Shown here: positions 9,291-18,724 of the stretch, one piece after another
Position numbering within the stretch: the first letter of the stretch is position 1
How the letters are laid out: each line of letters starts with the position of its first letter
Source of the DNA: Thalassotalea sp.
Lineage (GTDB): Bacteria; Pseudomonadota; Gammaproteobacteria; Enterobacterales; Alteromonadaceae
Direction: 5' to 3'
Length of the DNA: 48,771 nucleotides
Assembly (NCBI GenBank): GCA_022448425.1
Contig: JAKVCY010000006.1
Location: 1 to 48,771, forward strand
Notes under the pieces: model-generated
Seen by the model: the letters and a program-made list of their open reading frames with translations, nothing else
Database searches by the model: none
What the model was told of the DNA's origin: nothing
Program-made: the position numbers and the translations under genes

Positions 9291-10169
9291 ATGGATTCAA
9301 AATCTTTAGCAATGTTTCAACATTTAGCGACTGAATTACATTTTGGCAAAACAGCCGAGGCTTTTTACGTTAGCCCTTCCACTTTGAGTCGCACGATCAC
9401 AAGGCTTGAACAAGAGCTTGGCTGTCAGCTATTGCATCGAGACAACCGAACGGCGACTTTAACCGCAGCGGGAGAACAGCTTAAAGCCTATGCAGATCAG
9501 CAAATCGAGCAACTTGCATTACTCAAACTTGCACTAAATCAGCAGCAAGCACAGCTAACCGGTAAATTGCATTTGTATTGCTCGGTAACTGCGGCGTATA
9601 GCCATTTACCACAACTGATTGATAAATTTAGACAGCAACACCCACTGGTGGAGATAGTCCTTACGACAGGTGATGCAGCCGATGCTCTGCCTCAAATTCA
9701 GCATCAGCACGCAGATCTCGCTATTGCTGCTAAGCCTGATAATTTATCGAGCAGCTACTATTTCCACCATATCGCAGATATACCACTAAACATCATCGCA
9801 CCGACTATCGCTTGTCAGGTGCAACAGCAACTGCAAACAGACTCAATAGACTGGTCAAAGGTTCCGGTTATTTTGCCGGAGCATGGTTCTGCTCGTACTC
9901 GGTTTGAAAAGTGGTATCGTTCCATGCAGTTTGGCAAAGCAAATATCTACGCCACCGTTTCAGGACACGAAGCCATCGTCAGTATGGTTGCCTTAGGTTG
10001 TGGCATCGGTATTGCGCCGTCTGTAGTCGTCGAACACAGCCCGGTGAAGGAACGTATCGCCACTTTAGAAATTAATCACCAGTTCACACCATTTGAACTA
10101 GGCATCTGTTGCCTGAATATCAAAAAAGATAACCCGCTTATCAAAGCGTTCTTTGAAGCGATTAAATAA
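9291..10169 (+). CDS. ilvY: LysR-type activator of ilvC (IlvY)
   Basis: A 292-residue LysR-family regulator. The winged helix-turn-helix covers about residues 1-60, with the family segment FYVSPSTLSRTITRLEQELG close to E. coli IlvY. The effector domain keeps the IlvY-specific stretches CSVTAAYSHLP, TTGDAADAL and ATVSGHEAIVSMVALGCGI. It should bind acetolactate-type substrates and activate ilvC. I chose the ATG at 9291 because the protein then begins like E. coli IlvY and the operator stays upstream. GGAGG is 12 bases before it, which is rather far. An in-frame reading extends upstream to 9213, so the start is uncertain. It is convergent with comM, only 14 bases away. Confidence 0.93.
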   Translation: MDSKSLAMFQHLATELHFGKTAEAFYVSPSTLSRTITRLEQELGCQLLHRDNRTATLTAAGEQLKAYADQQIEQLALLKLALNQQQAQLTGKLHLYCSVTAAYSHLPQLIDKFRQQHPLVEIVLTTGDAADALPQIQHQHADLAIAAKPDNLSSSYYFHHIADIPLNIIAPTIACQVQQQLQTDSIDWSKVPVILPEHGSARTRFEKWYRSMQFGKANIYATVSGHEAIVSMVALGCGIGIAPSVVVEHSPVKERIATLEINHQFTPFELGICCLNIKKDNPLIKAFFEAIK

Positions 10170-10183
10170 TCATTTGGCAAGTA

Positions 10184-11707
10184 TTAGACTGCGATAGCCT
10201 CGGTCAAATGTCTTAGAATCCTGTCCATTGCTCGATAGGAAAGTGCTTCAATTAGGTGCTCATGAGCTATATGTTCACTCCCTTGCATATCCGCCAAAGT
10301 GCGAGCAATTTTCAAAATTTTGTGATGTGCTCGGGTCGACAGTCCAAGCTTTTCAACGGCGAGCTCTAAAAACTCATTATCGCTGGCAGACAAAGCGCAA
10401 TGTTCTCTAACTTCAGGGCTAGTCAAGTGGGCGTTGGCTTTGTGTTGGCGAAGCAGTTGCACTTTGCGACAAGCGGCTACTCGTGCTCGGACTTGTTCGC
10501 TAGACTCCTGTTTTCCGTCGTCATTTGCCCACATGCCACGTGGTAGACGAGCAATCTCAATTTGTATATCGATACGATCGAGGAACGGGCCAGACAGACG
10601 ATTCAAGTACCGTAAGGTTTGCTCGGGTGTACTGCGCTTATCGTTATAGAACCCTGTTGGGCTAGGGTTCATTGCGGCGACTAATTGGAACTGAGCTGGG
10701 AATGTTTGCTTGTGGTTCGCACGAGAAATGGTAACTTCGCCCGACTCCAACGGCTCTCTGAGCACATCAAGAACTTTGCGATCAAACTCCGGTAATTCAT
10801 CCAAAAACAACACACCATTGTGCGCTAGTGATACTTCTCCCGGCTTAGGCTGGCTGCCTCCGCCGATCAAGGCTGGTGCTGACGCTGTATGATGAGGCGC
10901 ACGAAAAGGTCGAATGCCCCAGTTTGAATCGTCAATGTCGCTTTGGCTGATAGAGTGGATCGCAGCGCTTTCAATGGCTTCGGCTTCCGTCATTTGAGGC
11001 AAAATTGTGCTAAGTCGGCTGGCGAGCATGGTTTTACCTGTACCGGGTGGCCCAACAAAAAGTAGATTATGTGAACCGCTCGCAGCTATCTCTAGCGCTC
11101 TCTTCGCCAATGGTTGACCTATGACATCGGCCATGTCGAGCAAGTGTTCAGGTTCAGGTCGCGAACTTTGAGTTCCAACGAAATAGGGCAAAGTTTGTTG
11201 CCGTGCAAAGTGAGGGAAGAGCTGCTGCAAGTGCTCTATGGCGATTACTTTCTCAGCGTTAACCCATTTAGCTTTCTCCGCATTGGATTGTGGAATGATC
11301 AGTGTTCGTCCTGATTCTTGGCAGGCGAGCGTTAAAGGAATCTCACCAATGATAGGGCGTAGTTCTCCTGATAGTGCAAGCTCACCCGCGAACTCATAAT
11401 GATTAAGCTCCTCACTGGGCAGTTGCTGTGAGGCAGCGAGAATACCGATGGCAATAGGCAGGTCAAAACGACCGCCTTCTTTGGGCAGATCGGCAGGAGC
11501 TAAGTTGACCGTAATTCGCTTCGCGGGGAACTCGTAGCCGCAGTTAATGAGCGCACTTCGCACTCTGTCTTTAGCTTCTTTGACGGTAGTTTCTGGCAAA
11601 CCAACAATCGAAAAAGCAGGCAAGCCATTAGAGATGTGTACTTCAACAGTAACCAGTGGTGATGACAAACCGAGACGCGCACGGCTGTAGACACAAGCAA
11701 GTGACAT
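10184..11707 (-). CDS. comM: ComM/YifB family Mg-chelatase-like AAA+ ATPase
   Basis: A 507-residue AAA+ protein. The N-terminal ChlI-like domain covers about residues 1-180 (SIVGLPETTVKEAKDRVRSAL, NLAPADLPKEGGRFDLPIAIGIL). The ATPase core has Walker A GPPGTGKT (about 215-222) and Walker B GVLFLDELPEF, followed by a C-terminal Mg-chelatase domain. In Vibrio, ComM is a helicase that drives branch migration during natural transformation; in E. coli the gene is yifB. Length is normal. It is divergent from the ilv operon, the same pairing as yifB-ilvL in E. coli. Start ATG at 11707 gives the usual N-terminus. Confidence 0.95.
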   Translation of the reverse strand: MSLACVYSRARLGLSSPLVTVEVHISNGLPAFSIVGLPETTVKEAKDRVRSALINCGYEFPAKRITVNLAPADLPKEGGRFDLPIAIGILAASQQLPSEELNHYEFAGELALSGELRPIIGEIPLTLACQESGRTLIIPQSNAEKAKWVNAEKVIAIEHLQQLFPHFARQQTLPYFVGTQSSRPEPEHLLDMADVIGQPLAKRALEIAASGSHNLLFVGPPGTGKTMLASRLSTILPQMTEAEAIESAAIHSISQSDIDDSNWGIRPFRAPHHTASAPALIGGGSQPKPGEVSLAHNGVLFLDELPEFDRKVLDVLREPLESGEVTISRANHKQTFPAQFQLVAAMNPSPTGFYNDKRSTPEQTLRYLNRLSGPFLDRIDIQIEIARLPRGMWANDDGKQESSEQVRARVAACRKVQLLRQHKANAHLTSPEVREHCALSASDNEFLELAVEKLGLSTRAHHKILKIARTLADMQGSEHIAHEHLIEALSYRAMDRILRHLTEAIAV

Positions 11708-11824
11708 AAAAAATCCATTTAAATCAATCCATTTGTTATTCAGTGTAGTCAGCGAATTGGGACTTTGCGAATTTGCTTATAACAATTCATGCCAAGCCCT
11801 GATAAAAAAGCTTTAGAAAAATGC

Positions 11825-11855
11825 TTGCACTTCTAATACTGGGTATGTTACTAAT
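11825..11855 (+). promoter_or_regulatory. Possible promoter of the ilvLGMEDA operon
   Basis: TTGCAC (11825-11830) is followed after 17 bases by TTACTA inside TATGTTACTAAT, a plausible sigma-70 promoter about 50-75 bases before the leader peptide. The -10 match is only moderate, so this is a suggestion. Confidence 0.35.
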
Positions 11856-11903
11856 TTAAAAAGATAGACCGATTAAATATTATTTCAGAAAAAATAAATA
11901 AAT

Positions 11904-11984
11904 ATGCAACACGTTAGCGCAATTATTATTAACATTCTCGTCGTGGTGATTATTAAATCATCGCGGGGGTGTTTGTTGCGCTAG
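11904..11984 (+). CDS. ilvL: ilv operon leader peptide (IlvL)
   Basis: A 26-codon ORF too short for ordinary gene calling. It begins MQHVSAIIINILVVV and holds six Ile, four Val and three Leu codons, so half its residues are branched-chain amino acids. It is followed by an attenuator hairpin and then ilvG. By analogy with E. coli ilvL, ribosome stalling at these codons when charged Ile, Val or Leu tRNA is scarce should favour an antiterminator. GGGGG (11965-11969) with TGTTG (11974-11978) can pair with CAACA (12005-12009) and CCCCC (12016-12020), which would block the terminator. The ribosome site upstream is weak. Sequence is unlike E. coli IlvL apart from composition. Confidence 0.85.
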   Translation: MQHVSAIIINILVVVIIKSSRGCLLR

Positions 11985-12011
11985 AAAAAATTTTCTGAAA
12001 GAACCAACACG

Positions 12012-12047
12012 AAAACCCCCGCTCCGAAAGGACCGGGGGTTTTTATT
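12012..12047 (+). terminator. Attenuator terminator of the ilv operon
   Basis: CCCCCG-CTCC (12016-12025), loop GAAA, and GGACC-GGGGG (12030-12039) form a GC-rich stem with one internal C-C mismatch, followed by TTTTTATTT. It lies between the leader peptide and ilvG. The upstream arm also takes part in the alternative antiterminator pairing with leader bases 11965-11978. Confidence 0.88.
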
Positions 12048-12083
12048 TAGCTTAACTTTTTATTTTAAAATGCGGACATAATA

Positions 12084-13769
12084 ATGGAAAACGCAACATT
12101 ACCTCAAACAGTCACCTATACAGGCGCTTCGCTTTTGTTCGAGGTACTCCAACAGCACGGTGTTGAACACGTCTTTGGTTATCCAGGTGGTGCCATCATG
12201 CCAATTTACGACGCGCTTTATGACAGTGATGTAAATCACTTTCTGTGTCGTCATGAGCAAGGTGCTGCGTTTTCTGCCATCGGTTATGCAAGAGCTGCAG
12301 GCAAAGTCGGTGTTTGTTTTGCAACCTCTGGTCCTGGTGCAACAAACCTGATCACGGGTTTGGCGGATGCGTTAGCGGATTCTATTCCGATCGTTGCAAT
12401 AACCGGTCAAGTACCAACTGGCGCGATGGGTTCTGACGCGTTCCAGGAAATTGATGTTTTTGGTTTATCGCTAGCATGTACTAAACACTCTTTCCAAGTG
12501 TCTGATGTCAATGACTTGCCGAACGTATTACATCAAGCATTTGCGATTGCTTTAGAAGGCCGTCAGGGCCCTGTTTTAGTGGATATCCCGAAGGATATTC
12601 AATTGGCACAAATAGAAACAACGCTTGAAGATTTTTCGCGACTAACCAACAAAGTGAAACTTCCACCAGCAAATGTTGGCAGTGCTATTGCACTTTTGAG
12701 CAGCGCGAAAAAACCAATCCTTTATGTGGGTGGCGGTGTTGGTATGGCCAATGCGGTTGATGAGCTAAGAGCTTTTGCAGACACCACAGGTATGCCAAGT
12801 GTTTCAACTCTGAAAGGACTAGGTGCTATCAATCCTGATGATGAGCACTACTTAGGCATGCTCGGCATGCACGGTACTAAAGCAGCCAATTTAGCGGTTC
12901 AAGAGTGTGATTTGTTGGTAGCCGTTGGAGCACGTTTTGATGACCGTGTAACCGGTAAGTTAAACGAATTTGCACCCAATGCAAAAGTGATCCATTTCGA
13001 TATCGACACCGCGGAAATCAATAAGCGTAGAGCCGCTCACGCTTCAATTCTAGGCGATTTAAAAGTTAATTTGCCAGCGCTTGAAATACCGTTATCAATT
13101 GAAGATTGGCAATCACAGTGTTTGGCAATGAAGCATGATTTTGCTTGGCGTTATGACCACCCAGGCGAAAATATTTTTGCACCTGCGGTATTAAAAGAAA
13201 TCAGCGATAGAATGCCTGACAAAACTTGTGTGACAACGGATGTAGGCCAGCATCAAATGTGGGCTGCACAGCATATGCAATTCCAAGATCCAAGTGACTT
13301 CTTAACCAGCGGTGGCATGGGCACCATGGGCTTTGGTTTACCTGCAGCGATAGGTGCGCAGGTTAGTCGTCCGTACGACTGCATCGTGGCCGTGACTGGC
13401 GATGGTTCATTCATGATGAATGTGCAGGAATTATCAACGATAAAGCGCTTCCAGTTACCAGTTAAAATCGTTGTTATCGACAACGCTAAACTTGGCATGG
13501 TGCGCCAATGGCAAGACTTATTCTTTAATGGTCGTTTAAGTGAAACCGACTTATCGGACAATCCAGATTTCGTCATGTTGGCCAGCGCGTTTGATATCAA
13601 GGCAAAACAGATTTCCAAAAAATCAGAAGTCACTGATGCTATTGAAGAAATGCTTGATCACGATGGCCCATACCTACTGCAAGTTAAAATCGATGCCAAA
13701 GAGAATGTTTGGCCGCTAGTACCACCTGAAACAGCGAACGACAAAATGATGGAGAGCACACATGAATAA
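12084..13769 (+). CDS. ilvG: Acetolactate synthase large subunit (IlvG)
   Basis: A 561-residue thiamine-diphosphate enzyme that condenses two pyruvates, or pyruvate with 2-oxobutyrate, as the first shared step of valine, leucine and isoleucine synthesis. The catalytic glutamate is E58 in [16 protein letters not shown]. The ThDP/Mg motif [15 protein letters not shown] lies near residue 440, and the FAD/central domain is complete. The ORF is uninterrupted, unlike the frameshifted ilvG of E. coli K-12. Its end overlaps ilvM by 8 bases, so the two subunits are translationally coupled. Regulation is by the upstream leader attenuator. Confidence 0.97.
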   Translation: MENATLPQTVTYTGASLLFEVLQQHGVEHVFGYPGGAIMPIYDALYDSDVNHFLCRHEQGAAFSAIGYARAAGKVGVCFATSGPGATNLITGLADALADSIPIVAITGQVPTGAMGSDAFQEIDVFGLSLACTKHSFQVSDVNDLPNVLHQAFAIALEGRQGPVLVDIPKDIQLAQIETTLEDFSRLTNKVKLPPANVGSAIALLSSAKKPILYVGGGVGMANAVDELRAFADTTGMPSVSTLKGLGAINPDDEHYLGMLGMHGTKAANLAVQECDLLVAVGARFDDRVTGKLNEFAPNAKVIHFDIDTAEINKRRAAHASILGDLKVNLPALEIPLSIEDWQSQCLAMKHDFAWRYDHPGENIFAPAVLKEISDRMPDKTCVTTDVGQHQMWAAQHMQFQDPSDFLTSGGMGTMGFGLPAAIGAQVSRPYDCIVAVTGDGSFMMNVQELSTIKRFQLPVKIVVIDNAKLGMVRQWQDLFFNGRLSETDLSDNPDFVMLASAFDIKAKQISKKSEVTDAIEEMLDHDGPYLLQVKIDAKENVWPLVPPETANDKMMESTHE

Positions 13770-14019
13770 TTACCAATTAACCATCAAAGTCGACGACAAA
13801 CAAGTTGTACTCGAGCGCATTTTGCAAGTAACACGCTACCGAGGCTTTCTCATTCACGGTATTCACGCGGAAGTAAACACGGGCACACAATTAGGCACCG
13901 TCGTATTGCAAGTTCACAGTGAGCGTCCAATTAGTTTACTTATCGACCAAATCAATAAACTGATCGACATCAAAGAAGTCAAAGTGGACAATGACGTCAC
14001 AGCACAAATCGTCGGTTAA
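13762..14019 (+). CDS. ilvM: Acetolactate synthase II small subunit (IlvM)
   Basis: An 85-residue protein made of a single ACT domain ([36 protein letters not shown]). This is the size and type of the IlvM regulatory subunit, not the longer IlvN or IlvH. It should bind and stabilise the IlvG catalytic subunit in the cytoplasm. The start ATG overlaps the last codons of ilvG by 8 bases. ilvE follows after 116 bases. Confidence 0.95.
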   Translation: MNNYQLTIKVDDKQVVLERILQVTRYRGFLIHGIHAEVNTGTQLGTVVLQVHSERPISLLIDQINKLIDIKEVKVDNDVTAQIVG

Positions 14020-14135
14020 AAGGTTATAATCGCGAATGTGGAAAGTGAGCATTAAGCTCTTATACAAATATTTCTAGGTAGCTAAATAATTCTTTTCTTA
14101 GCTACCACAAACAACAGATAAATTAGGAACAAAAC

Positions 14136-15062
14136 ATGGCTAAAGTAAGCGCAGAACTCATTTGGTATAACGGTAAACTCATCCCTTGGGCTGATGCTAC
14201 CGTGCATGTGATGAGTCACGCTCTACACTACGGTTCTTCAGTATTTGAAGGCATTCGTGCATACAAAACTCATAAAGGCACTTGCTTCTTTCGCTTAGAC
14301 GATCACATCAAGCGCCTTTTTGACTCAGCAAAAGTTTACCGCATGGACATCCCATTCGAATACGACGAAGTGATTCAAGCGTGTAAAGACGCAGTTGTGA
14401 AAAACAACCTTGAAGCTGCTTATTTACGACCGCTAGCATTCTTGGGTGATATCGGTATGGGTCTTCGTCCACCATTAGATGCAAAAGCAGATTTAATGGT
14501 TGCAGCGTTTAGCTGGGAAGCATACTTAGGTGCCGATGCAATCGAAAATGGTGTGGAAGTAGGTGTTTCAAGTTGGAATCGCCTAGCACCTAACACAATG
14601 CCTACGGCTGCTAAAGCTGGCGGTAACTACCTTTCTTCTCAGCTAATTTCTATGGAAGCTGGTCGTCATGGTTACACTGAAGGTATCGCTTTAGACGTCA
14701 ACAACATGGTGAGTGAAGGTGCAGGCCAAAACTTATTCTTAGTGAAGAATGGCGTGATTTACACACCATTTAGTACAGCATCAATTCTACCGGGCTTAAC
14801 TCGCGATACAGTAATTACACTAGCAAAAGACCTAGGTTATGAAGTGCGTGAAGAGCCTATTTCTCGTGAATCATTATACCTAGCAGATGAATTCTTCATG
14901 ACAGGTACTGCAACTGAAATTGTGCCAGTGAAATCAGTTGATGGTATGCCAGTAGGAACAGGTAGTCGTGGTCCAGTGACCGAAGCATTGCAAAAAGCAT
15001 TCTTTGGTATTTTTGATGGTACTACAGAAGATAAGTACAACTGGCTGGAGGCAGCCGAATAA
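14136..15062 (+). CDS. ilvE: Branched-chain amino acid aminotransferase (IlvE)
   Basis: A 308-residue class IV aminotransferase that uses pyridoxal phosphate to make Ile, Val and Leu from their 2-oxo acids with glutamate as donor. The PLP lysine is K160 in TAAKAGGNYLSSQL. The substrate-site segments HYGSSVFEGIRAY and FMTGTATEIVPV are present. Length equals the E. coli enzyme (309). AGGAA lies 7 bases before the ATG. It is the third structural gene of the operon. Confidence 0.98.
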   Translation: MAKVSAELIWYNGKLIPWADATVHVMSHALHYGSSVFEGIRAYKTHKGTCFFRLDDHIKRLFDSAKVYRMDIPFEYDEVIQACKDAVVKNNLEAAYLRPLAFLGDIGMGLRPPLDAKADLMVAAFSWEAYLGADAIENGVEVGVSSWNRLAPNTMPTAAKAGGNYLSSQLISMEAGRHGYTEGIALDVNNMVSEGAGQNLFLVKNGVIYTPFSTASILPGLTRDTVITLAKDLGYEVREEPISRESLYLADEFFMTGTATEIVPVKSVDGMPVGTGSRGPVTEALQKAFFGIFDGTTEDKYNWLEAAE

Positions 15063-15071
15063 ATAGGCTAT

Positions 15072-15146
15072 TTGACTGATTTTCTTTGTTAGAAGTGCTC
15101 ACCTGCTAATTGCAGGTTGCGCGCTTCCGCCGCGAAAATCAGCCAA
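15072..15146 (+). other. Long nested hairpin between ilvE and ilvD
   Basis: The 156-base gap holds three nested pairings. The outer stem is TTG-A-CTGATTTTC (15072-15084) with GAAAATCAG-C-CAA (15134-15146), with one A-C mismatch. The middle stem is GAAGTGC (15092-15098) with GCGCTTC (15121-15127). The inner hairpin is ACCTGC/GCAGGT around TAATT (15101-15117). There is no U-tract after it, so it is not an intrinsic terminator. It may be an mRNA processing or stability element inside the operon, or a small inserted repeat. Confidence 0.65.
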
Positions 15147-15218
15147 CTATCTCAATTTATTTCAATCGCCTAAACAAATTAATTTCAAAAAGAACAAAGT
15201 GATAGTAGGAAGAAACAA

Positions 15219-17078
15219 ATGCCAAAATTAAGATCTGCCACCTCGACTCAAGGCCGCAATATGGCGGGTGCTCGTGCACTGTGGCGTGCCACGGGAATGC
15301 AAGACGGAGATTTTGGCAAACCTATTATTGCTGTTGTTAACTCGTTTACTCAATTCGTCCCAGGTCACGTTCATTTAAAAGATATGGGACAACTAGTTGC
15401 TGGCGCTATCGAAGAAGCTGGTGGTGTTGCAAAAGAGTTTAATACCATTGCAGTTGATGATGGTATCGCTATGGGTCACAGCGGTATGTTGTACTCGCTG
15501 CCATCTCGCGACTTAATCGCCGACTCAGTTGAATACATGGTAAATGCTCATTGTGCTGATGCTATGGTATGTATCTCTAACTGTGACAAGATCACTCCAG
15601 GTATGTTAATGGCGGCAATGCGTCTTAATATCCCTGTAATTTTCGTGTCTGGTGGTCCAATGGAAGCTGGTAAAACCAAGCTTTCAGATCAGATTATCAA
15701 ACTCGACTTAGTTGATGCCATGATTCAAGGTGCTGATCCAACAGTCTCTGACGAACAAAGTGACCAAATTGAACGTTCTGCTTGTCCTACTTGTGGCTCT
15801 TGCTCCGGTATGTTTACCGCCAATTCAATGAACTGTTTAGCAGAGGCTCTGGGCCTAGCATTACCGGGTAATGGCTCGATGTTGGCGACACATGCTGATC
15901 GCAAGCAGTTATTCTTAAAAGCGGGCAAGCAAATTGTTGAACTAACCAAGCGTTATTACGAGCAAGATGACGAATCAGCGTTGCCACGCAATATAGCTAG
16001 CCGTGAAGCGATTCACAATGCTATGTGTCTTGATATTGCGATGGGTGGTTCAACTAATACGATTTTGCACTTACTAGCCTTAGCGCAAGAAGCGGGTACA
16101 GACTACACCATGAAAGACATGGACGAGTTATCTCGCGTGGTACCTCAGCTATGTAAAGTGGCCCCATCAACGCAAAAATATCATATGGAAGATGTGCATC
16201 GCGCGGGTGGTGTTATTGGCATTTTAGGAGAATTGGCGCGCGCTAATTTACTTAATTTAGATGTTACCAATGTACTAGGTACTAGTTTATCTGAGCATTT
16301 AGCACAGTACGATATAAAGGTCACTGATAGCGAAGAGGTCAAAGAATTCTATCGTGCGGGTCCAGCTGGTATTCGCACAACTCAAGCATTTAGCCAAGAT
16401 TGTCGTTGGGACACACTTGATGACGACCGTGAAGAAGGGTGTATTCGTTCGATTGAGAATGCCTTCTCTACAGAAGGTGGTTTAGCAGTACTTTCAGGCA
16501 ATATTGCAGCAGATGGTTGTGTGGTTAAAACCGCTGGTGTTGCAGATGAAAATCTGACTTTTACTGGTCCTGCACATGTTTTCGAAAGCCAAGATGCTGC
16601 AGTTGAAGGTATCTTAAACGGTAATGTCGTGGCTGGTGAAGTGGTGGTTATTCGCTACGAGGGGCCTAAAGGTGGTCCTGGTATGCAAGAAATGCTTTAC
16701 CCAACAACATACTTGAAGTCGATGGGGCTTGGCAAAGCTTGTGCATTGCTGACAGATGGCCGCTTCTCAGGCGGAACGTCTGGTTTATCAATAGGTCACG
16801 TTTCACCAGAGGCCGCAAGTGGTGGCTTAATTGCCCTAGTTGAGCAAGGTGATGAGATCCACATCGATATTCCGAGCCGCACGATCAAGCTAAATGTTAG
16901 TGAAGAAACACTAGCTTCACGTCAGGCTGAAATGGAGTCAAGAGCGAAGCCTTGGCAACCGATGGACCGCGTTCGCCTAATTAGCTATGCATTAAAGAAC
17001 TACGCCATGCTAGCGACAAGTGCAGACAAAGGTGCAGTTCGAAATCGCGAGTTACTTGACAGCGTAAGCCCTGACTAA
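15219..17078 (+). CDS. ilvD: Dihydroxy-acid dehydratase (IlvD)
   Basis: A 619-residue iron-sulfur dehydratase that turns the dihydroxy acids made by IlvC into 2-oxo acids, the third step of Val/Ile synthesis. Cluster ligands are visible as C118 or C122 in [13 protein letters not shown] and C195 in [18 protein letters not shown]. The C-terminal segment [26 protein letters not shown] carries the catalytic serine region. Length is close to the E. coli enzyme (616). AGGAAG precedes the ATG. ilvA follows closely in the same operon. Confidence 0.98.
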   Translation: MPKLRSATSTQGRNMAGARALWRATGMQDGDFGKPIIAVVNSFTQFVPGHVHLKDMGQLVAGAIEEAGGVAKEFNTIAVDDGIAMGHSGMLYSLPSRDLIADSVEYMVNAHCADAMVCISNCDKITPGMLMAAMRLNIPVIFVSGGPMEAGKTKLSDQIIKLDLVDAMIQGADPTVSDEQSDQIERSACPTCGSCSGMFTANSMNCLAEALGLALPGNGSMLATHADRKQLFLKAGKQIVELTKRYYEQDDESALPRNIASREAIHNAMCLDIAMGGSTNTILHLLALAQEAGTDYTMKDMDELSRVVPQLCKVAPSTQKYHMEDVHRAGGVIGILGELARANLLNLDVTNVLGTSLSEHLAQYDIKVTDSEEVKEFYRAGPAGIRTTQAFSQDCRWDTLDDDREEGCIRSIENAFSTEGGLAVLSGNIAADGCVVKTAGVADENLTFTGPAHVFESQDAAVEGILNGNVVAGEVVVIRYEGPKGGPGMQEMLYPTTYLKSMGLGKACALLTDGRFSGGTSGLSIGHVSPEAASGGLIALVEQGDEIHIDIPSRTIKLNVSEETLASRQAEMESRAKPWQPMDRVRLISYALKNYAMLATSADKGAVRNRELLDSVSPD

Positions 17079-17123
17079 GACCAGATAAATGTATTGCCCA
17101 CAAAAGGTGAATTGGAGCAAAAA

Positions 17124-18680
17124 ATGACAACACCAGAGCCTGTGACAAAAACACTAAGCCAAGAAGAGATAGCGCTGGATTACCTGCGTAAGATCTTGCT
17201 GGCGCCTGTGTATGATGTGGCAAAAGAGACCGATCTAACGGCACTTAACAAAATATCGGCTAGGTTGGGCAATCAGATTTTCTTAAAACGAGAAGACCAA
17301 CAGCCGGTCCACTCATTTAAGCTACGCGGTGCTTACAACAAACTTGCTAATTTGCCCAAGGCACAAAGCCAACACGGTGTGGTAGCCGCATCTGCAGGTA
17401 ATCATGCACAAGGTTTGGCACTAGCAGCCAGCCGTTTGGGCATTGACGCTACTATCTTTATGCCAATCACAACACCAGACATCAAAGTAGAGAATGTGCG
17501 TCGCTTAGGCGCAGAAGTGCGCCTAGTAGGTAAAAGTTATAACGACGCACAAACAGCATCGATTGAATGTGCAGAGAAAGAACAAAAGACATTGATTCAC
17601 CCATTTGATGACATTGATGTAATTGCTGGACAGGGCACAGTTGCCAAAGAACTATTGCAGCAGCAGAGCAAGCTTGATGCGGTATTCATTCCAGTTGGTG
17701 GTGGTGGTTTGCTTGCCGGTATGGCGGTTTACCTAAAGCAATTGCGTCCAGACATTAAAGTTATTGGTGTTGAAGCGGAAGATTCTGCATGTTTGAAAGT
17801 GGCAATGGAGTCAGGTCAACCTACTGATCTCAGTCATGTTGGTTTATTCGCTGATGGTGTTGCTGTGAAGCGCATCGGCGAACACACGTTTGATGTGATT
17901 AAACACTATTGTGATGATGTGATCACCGTCAGCAGTGATGAAATCTGTGCCGCGATAAAAGATGTTTTTGAGGAAACACGTGTTATAGCTGAACCAGCTG
18001 GCGCACTATCGCTCGCTGGTATCGTCAAGTATTGCCAGACCAGTGCTGGCAATGAGTCGCTAGCAGCAGTACTTTCAGGTGCAAATATGAACTTTCATAG
18101 CTTGCGCTATGTGTCGGAGCGTTGTGAGTTAGGTGAGCAAAAAGAAGCTGTGTTGGCGGTAACAATCCCTGAGCAAAAAGGTAGTTTCAGAACCTTCTGT
18201 AAAACCTTATCAGGTCGCGGAATTACAGAGTTTAATTATCGTTACGCGGGCTCAAAAGAAGCAAACATTTTTGTTGGTGTTAAGCTTTCTGGTGGTGTTG
18301 AAGAGCGTGTCGCTTTGCAACAAACGCTGACAAATGCAGACTATCAAGTACGAGACTTTACTGATAATGAGCTAGCGAAACTCCATGTACGTTACATGGT
18401 TGGCGGCCAAAGCCCGCAAAACACGGTTGAACGTATTTTCCGTTTCCAATTCCCTGAATACCCAGGAGCTTTGGAAACCTTCCTTGATACTTTAGGGGAA
18501 AAGTGGAACATCACTTTATTCCATTACCGTAACCATGGTGCGGCGTTTGGCCAAGTGCTTGCTGGCTTCGAGGTTAACGACGAAGACCAGTTAGCGTTTT
18601 TCAGGCACTTAAAAGACTTGGGCTATGAATGGCAAGAAGAAACACAAAATCTTGCGTATCAATCATTCCTTAAGTACTAA
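17124..18680 (+). CDS. ilvA: Biosynthetic threonine deaminase (IlvA)
   Basis: A 518-residue PLP enzyme that deaminates threonine to 2-oxobutyrate, the committed step of isoleucine synthesis. The PLP lysine is K66 in PVHSFKLRGAY, and the phosphate loop GGGGL is present. The C-terminus (about 330-518) carries two ACT-like regulatory regions, so allosteric inhibition by isoleucine is expected, as in E. coli IlvA. I start it at the ATG at 17124, with GGAG 7 bases upstream, in preference to a TTG at 17094. It is the last ilv gene of the operon; no clear U-tract terminator follows. Confidence 0.97.
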   Translation: MTTPEPVTKTLSQEEIALDYLRKILLAPVYDVAKETDLTALNKISARLGNQIFLKREDQQPVHSFKLRGAYNKLANLPKAQSQHGVVAASAGNHAQGLALAASRLGIDATIFMPITTPDIKVENVRRLGAEVRLVGKSYNDAQTASIECAEKEQKTLIHPFDDIDVIAGQGTVAKELLQQQSKLDAVFIPVGGGGLLAGMAVYLKQLRPDIKVIGVEAEDSACLKVAMESGQPTDLSHVGLFADGVAVKRIGEHTFDVIKHYCDDVITVSSDEICAAIKDVFEETRVIAEPAGALSLAGIVKYCQTSAGNESLAAVLSGANMNFHSLRYVSERCELGEQKEAVLAVTIPEQKGSFRTFCKTLSGRGITEFNYRYAGSKEANIFVGVKLSGGVEERVALQQTLTNADYQVRDFTDNELAKLHVRYMVGGQSPQNTVERIFRFQFPEYPGALETFLDTLGEKWNITLFHYRNHGAAFGQVLAGFEVNDEDQLAFFRHLKDLGYEWQEETQNLAYQSFLKY

Positions 18681-18687
18681 AACCCCA

Positions 18688-18715
18688 TTACAGTAGGAGG
18701 AAACTTCTACTGTAA
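18688..18715 (+). other. Hairpin after ilvA
   Basis: TTACAGTAG (18688-18696) and CTACTGTAA (18707-18715) form a perfect 9-bp stem 8 bases after the ilvA stop. The loop contains GAGGAAACTT. No T-run follows, so it is not a standard terminator. It lies 9 bases before the next ATG and could influence its translation. Confidence 0.6.
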
Positions 18716-18724
18716 CGAACAGCC

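Noticed and set aside
13253..13633. 126-codon ORF on the minus strand inside ilvG
   Set aside because: It is a shadow of the strongly conserved ilvG coding sequence with no initiation signals or recognisable domains.
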